64,000 nucleotides of DNA from NCBI RefSeq assembly GCF_905220415.1, contig NC_059541.1:446501-510500 (forward strand), given 5' to 3'. This stretch comes from Colias croceus. Taxonomy: Eukaryota; Arthropoda; Insecta; Lepidoptera; Pieridae. Both the position numbers and the translations under genes were made by a program. Shown piece by piece: positions 34,520 through 44,969 of this stretch. The notes under the pieces are model-generated. The model was given only the letters and a program-made list of their open reading frames with translations. It was not told where the DNA came from and did no database searches. The stretch's first letter is position 1; the number at the start of each line of letters is the position of its first letter.

Positions 34520-37500
34520 CTGCAAACAAAATTATAGGTTATGTTTGAATTTCGTTAATTAAAAATCTAATATAGATACATGCATGTTAGTAAGCTGAGA
34601 GGTAAAGATTTAAAAGATTGATAATAGTTATTACTAAATAATATTGGGTCATACGTCAGATAAAAAATATTTTTTAAATACATCGCATTTTTATTGGCTC
34701 TTTTAACGATTTACACTTTTTAATTCAATTTTAACAATAAAAAAGAGTGTGTGTGTGCCGAGCACACATGTCAGAAGTAAAACTTTTTTGGCAAGATTTG
34801 AAGATACCAAAATCTTCGCCTATCTCCATGACATAACGGTATTACCATAAAGCGGCCTTGAAATTATACACTCAACGCGCCTTCAGAAGTTTCACTTTGC
34901 AAAACATAGTCCCATTAAAAATGCGATTTGTAACAGGTTTTACAATTATTGCTACAGAATATAAAATAATTTACTAACTATAGATAATAATTATATTGAC
35001 CCCAATTCTACTTAAAATTAGTTAAATTGCTCGTTCTAATTGTTCTAGATTTCTAGAACTATTATATTACTAGAATGTATGCCAAAATTCGTGGCTGTAG
35101 GATGAAAAATATTAATTATTCACAAGATTTCGTACTTTTAGTAAATGTACAAGGTGGCATTGTATAATATCAGTAGTTCTTGATAGCCTTTCAAATGACT
35201 TATACATATCATTTCCTTTAGTTAGTATCGTCATTCAAAACGCTTACGTAGCTCCATTTTTCCAAAACATAGAGGCTCTATAGATAATTTTAATGTGTTG
35301 TGGGACACCAGCCGCACCTGCCCATGACTACACTATAGATATAAGGCCGTGGGCAGGACGCGGCCGATGTTTACCTGTTGCGAGATATATATCTTAATTT
35401 TAATGTTGCCTATATTATTAATCAGTTTAAAATCAATGAATTCGAATAATACAAAGGTAATGTCAACAATCTGCATGCCTCTACAGGAAGGAATGTAATT
35501 TTGACTGTACCAAATCGTAAAAAATGTAAGTATCATAAATCGGTATGAATAATAAAATCAGGGCCAATAAAGTTATTACTTTATTATAATGAACATACTT
35601 AACTAACTACATAACAATAAGCTAAAATAAAGCGCAAAGCAGCACTAACCTTAGCGTCCACCATATCATTTCACTCCTAGCTTTTAGACAAATTAATATT
35701 TTAGTTTTATATTCATTATTAAGGTGTATACATACGTTCAAAAAAATTTAAGTATTTAAGTAACAAAAACATTGAAATAAATGAATTTAAACTTAATCTA
35801 AAAGGAAAATTCTTGTTTGTAAGCTTATAATATAAAATGGTTTATAACATCAGTATGTAAACACCACTGATAGCGCTGTAATAAAACAATATTCAAAATG
35901 TACATACGCTTATATTTCACATAAAAATACACTCCACTATACTGTTACAGTAACATATATTTACATCACACTTCACCTATCAAGCTAGCTTGGAAGAGAA
36001 ATACTCAATTTAATAAAGCATAGTTCCCTACTGAGCAAACACTGTTTTATAGATAACGGTTTAAAAACGCGTCAACATTGAATCACGCTTTAAACCCGTT
36101 AAAAATTAAGCTTCAATATTCAAAGGAGAAGTTATACATTTTTCTGTTTAACAATATCAGATCAATACAATGTAATAATTCTTACAAATCCAACAAAACA
36201 TCATAGTAATTGTAAAATATTTGTATAACACAATATCTGCAATAATAATGAGTATATTTTAGTTAAGATTAAGTATAAGAGACAAGCGCTTCTAGCGTAT
36301 ATACTACATATAATAATACATAAATACAGACAAGGTTAGCCGACACCACGCTTGAGTATTAACTATTAAGTATTAATTTATTTGTATTTGAAAATGAAAG
36401 TGTTAGAAAGGAGATAAGATTGCAAGTCTTACACAATATTAATTTTAGTGTGAGCCACATACTTGCTAGAAATCTGTATGCAAAGTTCAAATTAAAAATA
36501 ACATTGAATGTACCAATTTTGTTGGCACGCACTGTACATGCAAAATTTAAGCAAAAACGTGGCTCACACTAGAATTAATAAATATTTGGCGTTATAAACT
36601 AGCTTAATATTCCTTAATTACAAAATTGTCTACATTGTGATATTTAGCGACGGATAATTGTTCTATCACGTGTCATCTTTTTTAAAACTAAAACTTGTGA
36701 CTCGTGAAAACATTTGTTTTTCTATAATGTAATTTTTAAATACTTCATTTTGATATTCTTACCGATATTTTATTTTATTTCAATTTAAAATTAAATCTAA
36801 CACAATTTTCTCTTGGAGCAATAATATATTAATCTCGATTACAGTTCAAAGTTTTAACGATAAACTTTATTATAACAACAAAATCTCGAATTTTAAGACA
36901 GTGCCATACTTGATTTAAATTATGAAAATTTCACGAGTCACAAGGTACCCACACGACTTACTGCACAAAACTTCCTATGTATATTTCATGATTACCCTTG
37001 CTGAGTTCCCAATCTAGAAACCAACAATTTCATTATTCCTATTAACGTTTATTTATATTTCTTTACATATTGGCAAAAGATTCTTAATAACGGTAATTTC
37101 ATTTCACAAATAACATTTAGGGGAATGCGCAAGCGAGATAAATATTGGTTTATTACAATTGATCATGGACAAACTTCTAAAAATATATACATTTTTTGCG
37201 GGTAGTCATGATAATCAATTTCCGTATACCCACATTTGTAGTCATAATGTAAACGACATTTTTGATGCTAGTTTATTTGATGTCAGTATAACTACGTTTA
37301 AACCCTATATTTTCTTACCTACAAAAATATAACACTTAACAATAACATAACAGAAGCCGTCAAACGCATTTCTGTCATACGTTAACAATCAGACAAATAT
37401 TATAATGAAAATATTAACCCCCATTCCAAACCGTCAATTACAGTTACTTTTTACGTGTTATAAGTATGAATTTATAATAGTTGTGACACCTGTATTCGAA

Positions 37501-38651
37501 ATGGACATGTATCAACTATGAAGGCAAAGTTCATGTGGCTCGTATTACGTATTTAAATGGTCAAATCAGAACATTACACGAACGGTATACTGGCTTATAT
37601 TGTGTTATACGTGACTGGTATACTAGCAACACAACGCAACACGACAGAGCATAGCAAATGATAAGTTGTATAGCGAATTTACTGGGTTCATTTTATTGTG
37701 TTGAAAAACTTATTATATGAATATTTGGAAAAATGAAAAATGAATTCATTATGATATATTAAAGGGAAGCTATTTATTCAATTTGCAAATTACGTATAAT
37801 ACAGTACTGGTATACAATCGAACAATACATACGCACCTAGTAGAATACGCGTATATTACGTCATTGGTATACTTTACGCGCCCAACGCAAACACTTTCAT
37901 TTCCACCATACACTGGTGTGCAGCAGCAGCAGCAGTATACCACTACACACGTGTAAAACTATCTAAGTATGTGCGACAACAATTCGAGTCCATTATTATG
38001 TTCCTAGTATACCAGTTCACTGTATAATACACGTCTTTACGTCTCTGCCCACGCGGTAAACACTGCCTATGCACTGCCCAGAGCCCATTGGCCAGTACTC
38101 ATAGGCAGTATACACGTGTTGACGCATCTCGCGTGCGTACCATTAGCGTCAGCGGGCATGTTACAACAGGGACAAATTCAATTTTTTTTACAATTAAAAT
38201 CATTGTTTTATTTGTTACCAGTTTTGTTACATTAGTCCGTTGCTAGTATACCAATACACACATACGCGCCCAGTATAACGTTATTTGTACACGTGCCAAG
38301 TATACCACGCATCTATGAGTCACTACCCTCGCCTACAGACTGCCCGTTAGTCCAGTACTGACAGGCAGTATACAAGTATACTATCTAATTGTGCGTTCTG
38401 CGGGCGGGCGTGTTAACACGGCGCGCGTGCGTACCATTAGCGTTGGCGGGCATGTTACAACAGGGACGAATTCAACTTGTTTACAACTTTTACATTTAAC
38501 TTTTGTAACCAGTATACACGTCCAATATAACACATCTATACGTCTCTGCCCACGCGGGTAATGTTGCCTACACACTGCCCACGCCTATACACGGGTGCTA
38601 TCTAAGTGTGCGCTCTGCGGGCGGGCGTGTTGACGCGTCTCGCGTGCGTAC
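34520..38651 (-). other. last intron of the CEPT1-like gene
   Basis: AT-rich and largely featureless, apart from a zone at about 37480-38350 where the palindrome GTATAC recurs (mostly in AGTATACC or GGTATACT contexts), a (CAG)5 tract near 37921, and diverged tandem copies of the end of the preceding exon (38040-38680). Confidence 0.5.
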
Positions 38652-38680
38652 CGTTAGCGGCGGCGGGCTTGGCGCGCGGC
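38040..38680 (-). repeat. diverged tandem repeat that includes the end of a coding exon
   Basis: A block containing GCGTGCGTACC.TTAGCG recurs at 38131, 38425 and 38642 (spacings 294 and 217 bp), together with CTGCCCACGCG and GCGGGCGTGTT phrases. The 38642 copy contains the last codons and splice donor of the penultimate CEPT1-like exon; the two others carry donor-like AATGGTACGC on the minus strand but lack the rest of the exon. Confidence 0.65.
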
Positions 38681-38772
38681 GCGCTGATGCGGAACAGCTG
38701 GATGTGCAGGTGCTCGCAGATCTCCAGGCAGATCTGCCCGCAGTACCGCACCAGCTCGATGCACACCCACAC
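38652..38772 (-). CDS. CEPT1: CEPT1-like gene, penultimate exon
   Basis: Exon of 121 bases, phase 0 to phase 1, with acceptor AATTGCAG and donor G|GTACGC. It encodes VWVCIELVRYCGQICLEICE followed by HLHIQLFRISAPRAKPAAAN. The pattern of a last membrane helix with RYC, then H-L-H-I-x-L-F-R-I, matches the C-terminus of animal choline/ethanolamine phosphotransferases as I remember it. If the donor is ignored the frame adds 15 residues and stops at 38604-38602. The donor is GTACGC, weaker than GTAAGT. Confidence 0.85.
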
Positions 38773-39229
38773 CTGCAATTTATTGAATGTTTGTGTAACG
38801 CTAGAAAACAATTATATATAAACAGTGGAAATGAATGGGAAGAATGTAAATGAATGAACTGTGACCATATTATGTATTCGTGGGCAGTGTAGTTTATCAG
38901 AAGCATTTGAAGCAATTAATGTGCAACATTTTTCATTGATTCTCGGCTTCTACGGGTCGTCTCTAAATAATTTACCTTCATTGATATATGATTTACTCAA
39001 CACTAAAATAAACGTTTGAAATGGACGATGTAGGTAGTTCAAGTGAGTAAAAGTAGGTAATAGGTAAGTAGAGCGAAGTAGGTAGTCATTTAACAGACAT
39101 ACGTGTGTATATGTGTGCGGACGACTATGTTTTAACAATGATAACATAATATAAACAGATTCAATGTATGTTATAAAATATAAATATAAATGCATCAATC
39201 TTTTATTTATGAACACATCAAACACTCAC
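38773..39229 (-). other. intron of the CEPT1-like gene
   Basis: Bounded by GTGAGTG (39229) and TTGCAG (38773). AT-rich, no further structure seen. Confidence 0.7.
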
Positions 39230-39355
39230 GGTACATAGCCAGAGCACATAGTACTCTGGTAGCGCGTTGTTGAAGTACTGGTTGAGGAACAACATCGCCG
39301 GGCCCAGCATCGACCAGTCGTAGTACTCCATCTCGCTCTTTGTCATATGCGCCAC
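39230..39355 (-). CDS. CEPT1: CEPT1-like gene exon (VAHMTKSEM)
   Basis: Exon of 126 bases, phase 0 at both ends, acceptor CTATCTCAG and donor GTGAGTG. It encodes VAHMTKSEMEYYDWSMLGPA and a further 22 residues ending in VLWLCT. The motif A-H-M-T-K-S-E-M with a following G-P-A-x-L-F-L-x-Q-Y-F is characteristic of CEPT1/CHPT1, integral membrane enzymes that transfer phosphocholine or phosphoethanolamine from the CDP form to diacylglycerol in the ER/Golgi. This exon lies in the non-catalytic C-terminal membrane half. Confidence 0.92.
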
Positions 39356-39661
39356 CTGAGATAGAAGATCCAGATGGTATAGAAATTATGTGCGTGAAAG
39401 TAGATATGATATTGGTATATAGATCTTTTTTTGCACTAAAATGACATTTTTAGATAATCTTTTTACTTTTGCTTCATGGATGGTCAAATGAAAAATTAAT
39501 TTTTAACAGGACTTCCTTAATAATATACAAGTTTTCTCGTTAATTCCAAATACTTTGAAAGAACCAGAAAGCAGCTAGGTGTCCAATTTCAAAAAATAAT
39601 AATTTAAAACTAAAAGAAGCCTGAAAACAACTTATAAAAAACTTTGCTAGAGTTTACTCAC
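39356..39661 (-). other. intron of the CEPT1-like gene
   Basis: Bounded by GTGAGTAAA and TATCTCAG on the minus strand; AT-rich with no further structure seen. Confidence 0.75.
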
Positions 39662-39820
39662 CACGAGCCGATTAGTGACTTTAGCGGCGACCATCCCGAA
39701 CGCCAGTATGTACAGCGCCGGGTGGTTCTCGTACACGTGAGACTCGCTCTTCTGGAAGATGATGAAGGCCGGCACTACCACGAACGAGAACGGGATCACC
39801 GGGGACAGTATGCTCGTGCC
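39662..39820 (-). CDS. CEPT1: CEPT1-like gene exon (GTSILSP)
   Basis: Exon of 159 bases (53 codons), phase 0 to 0, acceptor CCTTCCATAG and donor GTGAGTAAA. It encodes GTSILSPVIPFSFVVVPAFI (a membrane helix), then KSESHVYENHP and a second helix ending AAKVTNRLV. It follows directly, in protein order, the conserved GKNGSTVA that ends each of the three alternative upstream exons, so any of them would splice here without changing frame. G-T-S-x-L-S-P and the spacing to AHMTKSEM fit CEPT1. Confidence 0.92.
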
Positions 39821-40302
39821 CTATGGAAGGAGGAGCTGTAACTTCGCCCTTAACTACACCTGGTTTATAGCCTGTGACTTCTGAGTACAAAGGTTCGAGT
39901 TCTTGATCGATTCTAGATTTTTAAATAGCAAAATAAAATAAAGGGAGTAATATTAGATACTTTTGTACTCAGAGGGTGAATAGTTTAACTTTAACAAATG
40001 ATTATAGCGGCTAAAAACCAGGTATAAATAAATAAATGTAACCCAAAAAATACATGCTGCCATTATTTAACAAAACTTACAAAGCAAACAGCAAACTATG
40101 CATGCAAAGCTAGCCACTACTGACTACACATTGAGTACAATCAACACAGGTTAGCCACAGACAGTTACGGGGTAAGACAAGGACATGTTAACGTCGCGTC
40201 AAACAGTTAGCCGCTGCGCATGCGTTAAGTGGCGTCACGAGCACGTCAAGTCACGGCGAGCGTGACGGACGACGGCACGATGCTTATACAACAAACTCTT
40301 AC
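39821..40302 (-). other. intron of the CEPT1-like gene
   Basis: Intron between cassette exon A and the common exon at 39662. Contains a GC-richer stretch (40190-40280) with many CG pairs and no open frame of note. Confidence 0.7.
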
Positions 40303-40434
40303 TGCGACCGTGGAGCCGTTTTTCCCAACTCCGCCGCGCATTATGACCTTAACGTATCCGAAGACCAGGAAAACTGTCATCAGGACGACGGCGTAATTGG
40401 ACAGCAGGTTTACGCTGATGTTTATGGTCGGAAG
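40303..40434 (-). CDS. CEPT1: CEPT1-like gene, alternative exon A
   Basis: Exon of 132 bases (44 codons), phase 0 to 0, acceptor TGTAATCAG, donor A|GTAAGAG. It encodes LPTINISVNLLSNYAVVLMT, more membrane helix, then GGVGKNGSTVA. Its length, phase and C-terminal signature match the exons at 40772 and 42916, and it has the most family-like sequence of the three in the helix-to-GGVGKNGST transition. It is the cassette exon closest to the common downstream exon. Inclusion together with another cassette exon would keep frame but duplicate a helix, so mutual exclusion is likely though not proven. Confidence 0.88.
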
Positions 40435-40771
40435 CTGATTACATGCGTTGATCGCGAACGGTCGGCGACATGCGAGTTAGGTCCGGCGGCGACAGCGTCG
40501 AAAAATAAAAAAAAAACACATGCCATTATTGCTAGAGTACTGAAGTAGCCGGTGGTGGAATGTGACATCTTCACTCATCCCCGCTATAATAGCGACATAA
40601 AACCGCGTCACACAGCTCTTTATGGAGAAGCCAACGATTACTCCTGCTTTTGTATGAATGATTCATTAGACATTTCTTTTCGGGAACGCAAACACTAGTG
40701 TGTAGATGGATACGCATTTGTACAAAGCCTGCCCACCACCTAAGAATCAGTTTGTGCCGGTGCGGTCTTAC
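40435..40771 (-). other. 337-bp intron between alternative exons B and A
   Basis: Short spacer between two cassette exons, bounded by GTAAGACC and AATCAG. No third exon is visible in it. Confidence 0.7.
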
Positions 40772-40903
40772 AGCGACGGTAGATCCGTTTTTCCCGCAGC
40801 CCCTAACGCGGAAGGTCGACAGGAAATTGATGATAAAATATAGTTGGCCGGCGACAGCTAGGGAGAATACTTTGAGACGCCACGGCACCTCTAGGCCCGG
40901 AAT
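40772..40903 (-). CDS. CEPT1: CEPT1-like gene, alternative exon B
   Basis: Exon of 132 bases (44 codons), phase 0 to 0, acceptor GGTCACAG, donor T|GTAAGACC. It encodes IPGLEVPWRLKVFSLAVAGQ, helix residues LYFIINFLST, then FRVRGCGKNGSTVA. Compared with exon A it keeps the I/L-P start and the terminal GKNGSTVA but the helix is quite different and the second glycine region reads RGCG instead of GGVG. The open frame, intact splice sites and preserved 44-codon length argue that it is functional and not a decaying duplicate. Confidence 0.85.
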
Positions 40904-42915
40904 CTGTGACCAATTTGGATTTTTACAAGCTACGTAGATAACTTGACTGTATAATTTATCCTCGGTTTGATTAGGCTGACAAAAATTCAGATTTTTTAGG
41001 AAATTGAGCATCTCTACGATAAAACGGAAGTATCCGTGTTAAAAGAAAAACAATGGTGGTTAAGAGAACTCCATGACGTTAAATGGTTTGCGGAATGAGT
41101 GAAGACCCACATGAGCTTACACCCAACCACTTCGAGGTTAAAATAAACATAAATGACTTAGATTTTACTGACTCTTTTCTAGGTTAAGCTCGATATTCGA
41201 GCTCAACCTAGAAAATACACAATCGAGTACATGCTATTAAAAAAACCCACATGATAAGCGACAAAACAAAAATGTTAAAAGAAATTATCAAATTGAAGCC
41301 GTAACAACTCCTGTACCTAAAATACAGCTACACTTATACAAAATAACGTTTAGAAATTTAGTAAAAACTTAAAAATAACAAAACGGTAGTCACAAATACG
41401 TCAGCTACAAGGCAACGAAGCGACCATAACTTTTTAACCATAAATTATATTAATCTACCCTCAACACACTATGAGGATTAAGCCGAACTATCAAAGTCAA
41501 CAACTAAGTCTACTATGGCGTGGGAGTTACGTCATATTTCAACAATTAGTAATATCCCAGTAAACAATCTCATATTTACAGATAACGTCTTTATAACGAA
41601 CCACAGTTATTTTAAGGAAATAAAATGAAATATGAAGGTGACAACTGAAAAACCAACAATTGATAAAATCAAGATTCAGAAGGAAATTTTCTATTCCAAA
41701 TTGGAAAACAGATAAATGGTATAGTAAACAGGAGAACGCTTTAGCAGAAAACTCAAATTATTTATTCGGATAATATTTCTGTAGTAGTACGTTTACATTT
41801 TGTTTACGTTTACATTTAATAATTCACAATAGTCATCATTGCCTCGAAAAAGGAAACCCAGTAGTGCCTATAAAGGTCTAAATATACCGTAAATTTCACC
41901 ATAAAGACAATAACCAATGTGTCCCATTATTCCCATTTTAGTGCTAATTCCAACTACGTTTCCCACATGTAGACAGTGATCCCAGTTTTGTCTCCACCAG
42001 ATATACCACAATATTGTGAGGAACACCAAGTTCCAATATAGTGTAACTACATTTCCCAACAATGTTTTCACAACATCACATGCCTAGTGTCACAGTGGTT
42101 CCCATAGTAGGGAACTACGTCTTGTCTACTATCCTAGTAGTACAACAAATACGATTGATCTACTATTTCACTACTTTCAACCTCATTGCTTTCATAACGA
42201 TCAATTTTCTATCCCACTATTTTGTACCCCAATTTACAACACTCCGGCTTTGCAAACACACATTGTATTCGGAACACTGCTTGCCTATTATCCCAGTAGT
42301 GTTACCCCACTGCCCTATCATTATCTTCCATTGCTTTCCTGCCTGCCTATCATCCTAGTGGTGTACCCTCCCCACTGCCCTATCATTATCTTCCATTGCT
42401 TTCCTGCCTGCCTATCATCCTAGTGGTGTACCCTCCCCACTACCCCTTTGCTAACTGCTTCTATAGATCTGCCTATCATCTCGCGGTGTACTCTATCCAC
42501 TATCCTTTGCTAACTCTCTCTGTAGAACACTGCCTGCCTATCATCTCAGTGGTGTACCCTATCCACTATCCTTTGCTAACTCTCTCTGTAGAACACTGCC
42601 TGCCTATCATCTCAGTGGTGTACCCTATCCACTATCCTTTGCTAACTCTCTCTGTAGAACACTGCCTGCCTATCATCTCAGTGGTGTACCCTATCCACTA
42701 TCCTTTGCTAACTCTCTCTGTAGAACACTGCCTGCCTATCATCCCAGTGGTGTACCCTATCCACTACCCGTTCCTAACCATCTTAAGAACACTGCGTGCC
42801 TATCATCCCAGTGGTGTACCCTACCCACTACCCGTTCCTAACCATCTTTAGAACCTTTGCCTACTATCCCAGTGGTGTAACCCCGCTAACTCCCACGCCA
42901 CATGCAAGTGCTCAC
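40904..42915 (-). other. intron between alternative exons C and B
   Basis: About 2.0 kb. Contains a 19-bp-arm hairpin at 41175-41215 and a 60-66-bp minisatellite (about 42250-42895) reaching to within about 20 bp of the exon C donor. Degenerate versions of the minisatellite phrase (CCCA.TAGTG) seem to continue down to about 41870. Confidence 0.7.
42250..42895. repeat. 60-66-bp minisatellite beside alternative exon C
   Basis: Ten copies of a unit centred on CCTATCATC..AGTGGTGTACC are marked by GTGTA at about 42299, 42361, 42426, 42486, 42552, 42618, 42684, 42750, 42814 and 42875. The four central intervals are exactly 66 bp, the outer ones 60-65, so the middle is the most recently amplified part. 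The 151-codon open frame here arises because 66 is divisible by three. Confidence 0.85.
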
Positions 42916-43041
42916 GGCGACAGTGGAGCCGTTCTTGCCGACGCCGCCCGCGGCGATGGCGGCGCCGAGCGAGCCCAGCGCGAGCGCCGCGCCGGCCAGC
43001 GCCGCGCCGCCTAGCGAGTAGCGCGCCTCCAACGACCCCAC
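42916..43041 (-). CDS. CEPT1: CEPT1-like gene, alternative exon C
   Basis: Exon of 126 bases (42 codons), phase 0 to 0, acceptor GGATCCAG, donor C|GTGAGC. It encodes VGSLEARYSLGGAALAGAAL, an alanine/glycine-rich helix, then GGVGKNGSTVA. It is two codons shorter than exons A and B and is far richer in G and C than its surroundings, with an Ala/Gly-dominated helix. It is first in transcription order of the three. The conserved end and splice phases show homology to A and B; whether all tissues use it cannot be seen from DNA. Confidence 0.85.
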
Positions 43042-44500
43042 CTGGATCCCACCACCCCGTATCAACTTTATACCGCCCAGCTATTTTTTTATAGCTATTT
43101 TTCCCATACATCGACTAATGAGATGTACAAGATATATTCAGTTTTAAAAAGTCCCTATTAGTTTTCTCACAGACCTATCTGACTGGGAGGTTCAAGTTTT
43201 ACACAGATCTGAGATCGAATTTCCAAAAGTAATTCCACCAAAAATAATATATTATCCTAAAACACACAGTGTACAACACAGTGTACAATCAGTTTTGAAT
43301 ACAAAAAATTGCATATTGTAATAACGGGCACTTAATAGAGATACACTAGTCCCCACACTAGGATCCTCTAAAAGCTTGATTCCTTTTGATTGTAAGAGGT
43401 AATTCACACATTATAATCTACAGAATCGTGGATTCGTTTACCCATCGCTCTATTGTGCTTAAAGAAATACTAATTTAAGTACTCCTGGCCACACCCTCTC
43501 ATTTCCACTTCACATAAATAGAATTCATAAATTAATTAAACTAATTGACAAGCAATCATTCTTCGTATATAACTTGTTATATTTATTTTATTGTTCAATT
43601 TTTGTATAACGTAAAGAATAAACATTAGTTTATATAGTTATTTTAATATTTGAATGATTAAACTAACGACATAATAAAATATTAATACATCAATTAACTA
43701 CAGCTTATATAAACGATGATCAATTAAATATTAATTTGTATATAATACAACCATTACTACATTATCCTAATCACTACTTCTATAACACTAGATTAAATAA
43801 AATAAAATATCTCATGTGGGTATTTTTAAATAAAACAATAAAATTATTAAACAACTGTAAATTAATGTTTTCCAAAACAACTCTAATAGATGAAGAAACT
43901 TAAAATACATAAATTACAATGATCAGAAAGTAAATAAAACGATGAATAAAAGAAATAAACCAATTCTTATAATCTAAATATAAAATACGTACTAGGAAGT
44001 TTCGCTACACATTTATAATAAACTTGTATAAAGTAAATAATTTATGATACCATCTATAAAATATGAAAATTAGATTTACTGCTTTATAGAATTTAATGCT
44101 TTTTAATTTTGGTGCTGATCATAATCACACATACTGTATATTAATATGACTTTATTATATGACTGTGTGTGTATACATGCACGTGTTGAACTTTTTCTAT
44201 TACAAGTTTCATCACAATAATATCACTTCCGTGTATTCAACACTCACTTTTTCAGTTTTTACAATTCATAACTAATATTGAACCCCTTTATGCAACCTTC
44301 AACTTTTAGTTACCCAAGAAAACTTGTTTAATCTTGTTTTCACTTTAAAGTTTGTAGTTGTTCTTTGAAGAGTTTTCCAACTTGGTTCATTATACACATT
44401 TTATACATGGTACCAAATCGTACATTATGCATATTCAAACCAGAGAGCTATCTGCTACCGCCGTGGGTATCGGGATCCCGATTAAGTCTTAGATAGTATA
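43042..44500 (-). other. intron between the common exon and the alternative exon cluster
   Basis: Very AT-rich, no further exon recognised. The interval continues past the reversed Helitron at 44501-44710 to the donor at 44810. Confidence 0.6.
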
Positions 44501-44710
44501 CTAGCTGTGCTCCGCAGTTTCGCCCGCGTGGCTCCGCACCTGTTGGTCTTAGCGTGATGATACATAGCCTTCCTCGATTAATTGACTATAACGACTAACA
44601 GTAACACCGACGAATTTTTCAAATGGACCAGAAGTTCATGAGACTATATTGCGGCGCGTTCTAACAAACAACCAAAGAACATCTTCAGCTTTATAATATT
44701 AGTATATAGA
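44501..44710 (-). mobile_element. short non-autonomous Helitron (family A), reverse, intronic
   Basis: Minus-strand start TCTATATACTAATATTATAAAG and end CTAG (44504-44501). Diverged body with GAACGCGCC, ATTTGAAAAATTCG and TCGAGGAAGGCTAT. It lies 100 bp from the donor of the exon at 44811. Confidence 0.75.
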
Positions 44711-44810
44711 CTACTTAGAGACTCTGCTACCCACGGCGGTAGCGGGATAACTCCCTCGTTTGAATAGGCCTTTGCTTCCAGATCATTGCAATGAGCAAAG
44801 TCCACATTAC

Positions 44811-44969
44811 CTGATAGGCCCAGGCCTCCGGGCCGAGGGTGGCGGAGATGAGGTGTATGAGTATGATCGCGTACTGCGCCTCCGTGACGTCAATGCGGCC
44901 CATCTTGAGCGTGCCCGTGACGTAGGCCTGCCAGTGCGCGCAGTAGAATAGCGTCATTGCGCAGAAACA
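44811..44969 (-). CDS. CEPT1: CEPT1-like gene, first exon visible in the window (CAHWQAYVTGTL)
   Basis: Exon of 159 bases (53 codons), phase 0 to 0, acceptor CCATTCCAG and donor CAG|GTAATG. It encodes CFCAMTLFYCAHWQAYVTGT, then LKMGRIDVTEAQYAIILIHL and ISATLGPEAWAYQ. The C-A-H-W-Q-x-Y-V-x-G-T-L and D-V-T-E-x-Q motifs lie, in the family, just after the CDP-alcohol phosphotransferase catalytic region. The catalytic exon with DG..AR...G..D...D should therefore precede this one, at higher coordinates. It was not found up to 64000, so it is beyond the window or separated by the transposon island. Confidence 0.92.

Noticed and set aside
42396..42851. 151-codon repetitive frame
   Set aside because: A by-product of the 66-bp minisatellite in an intron; it has no start context and opposes the gene strand.
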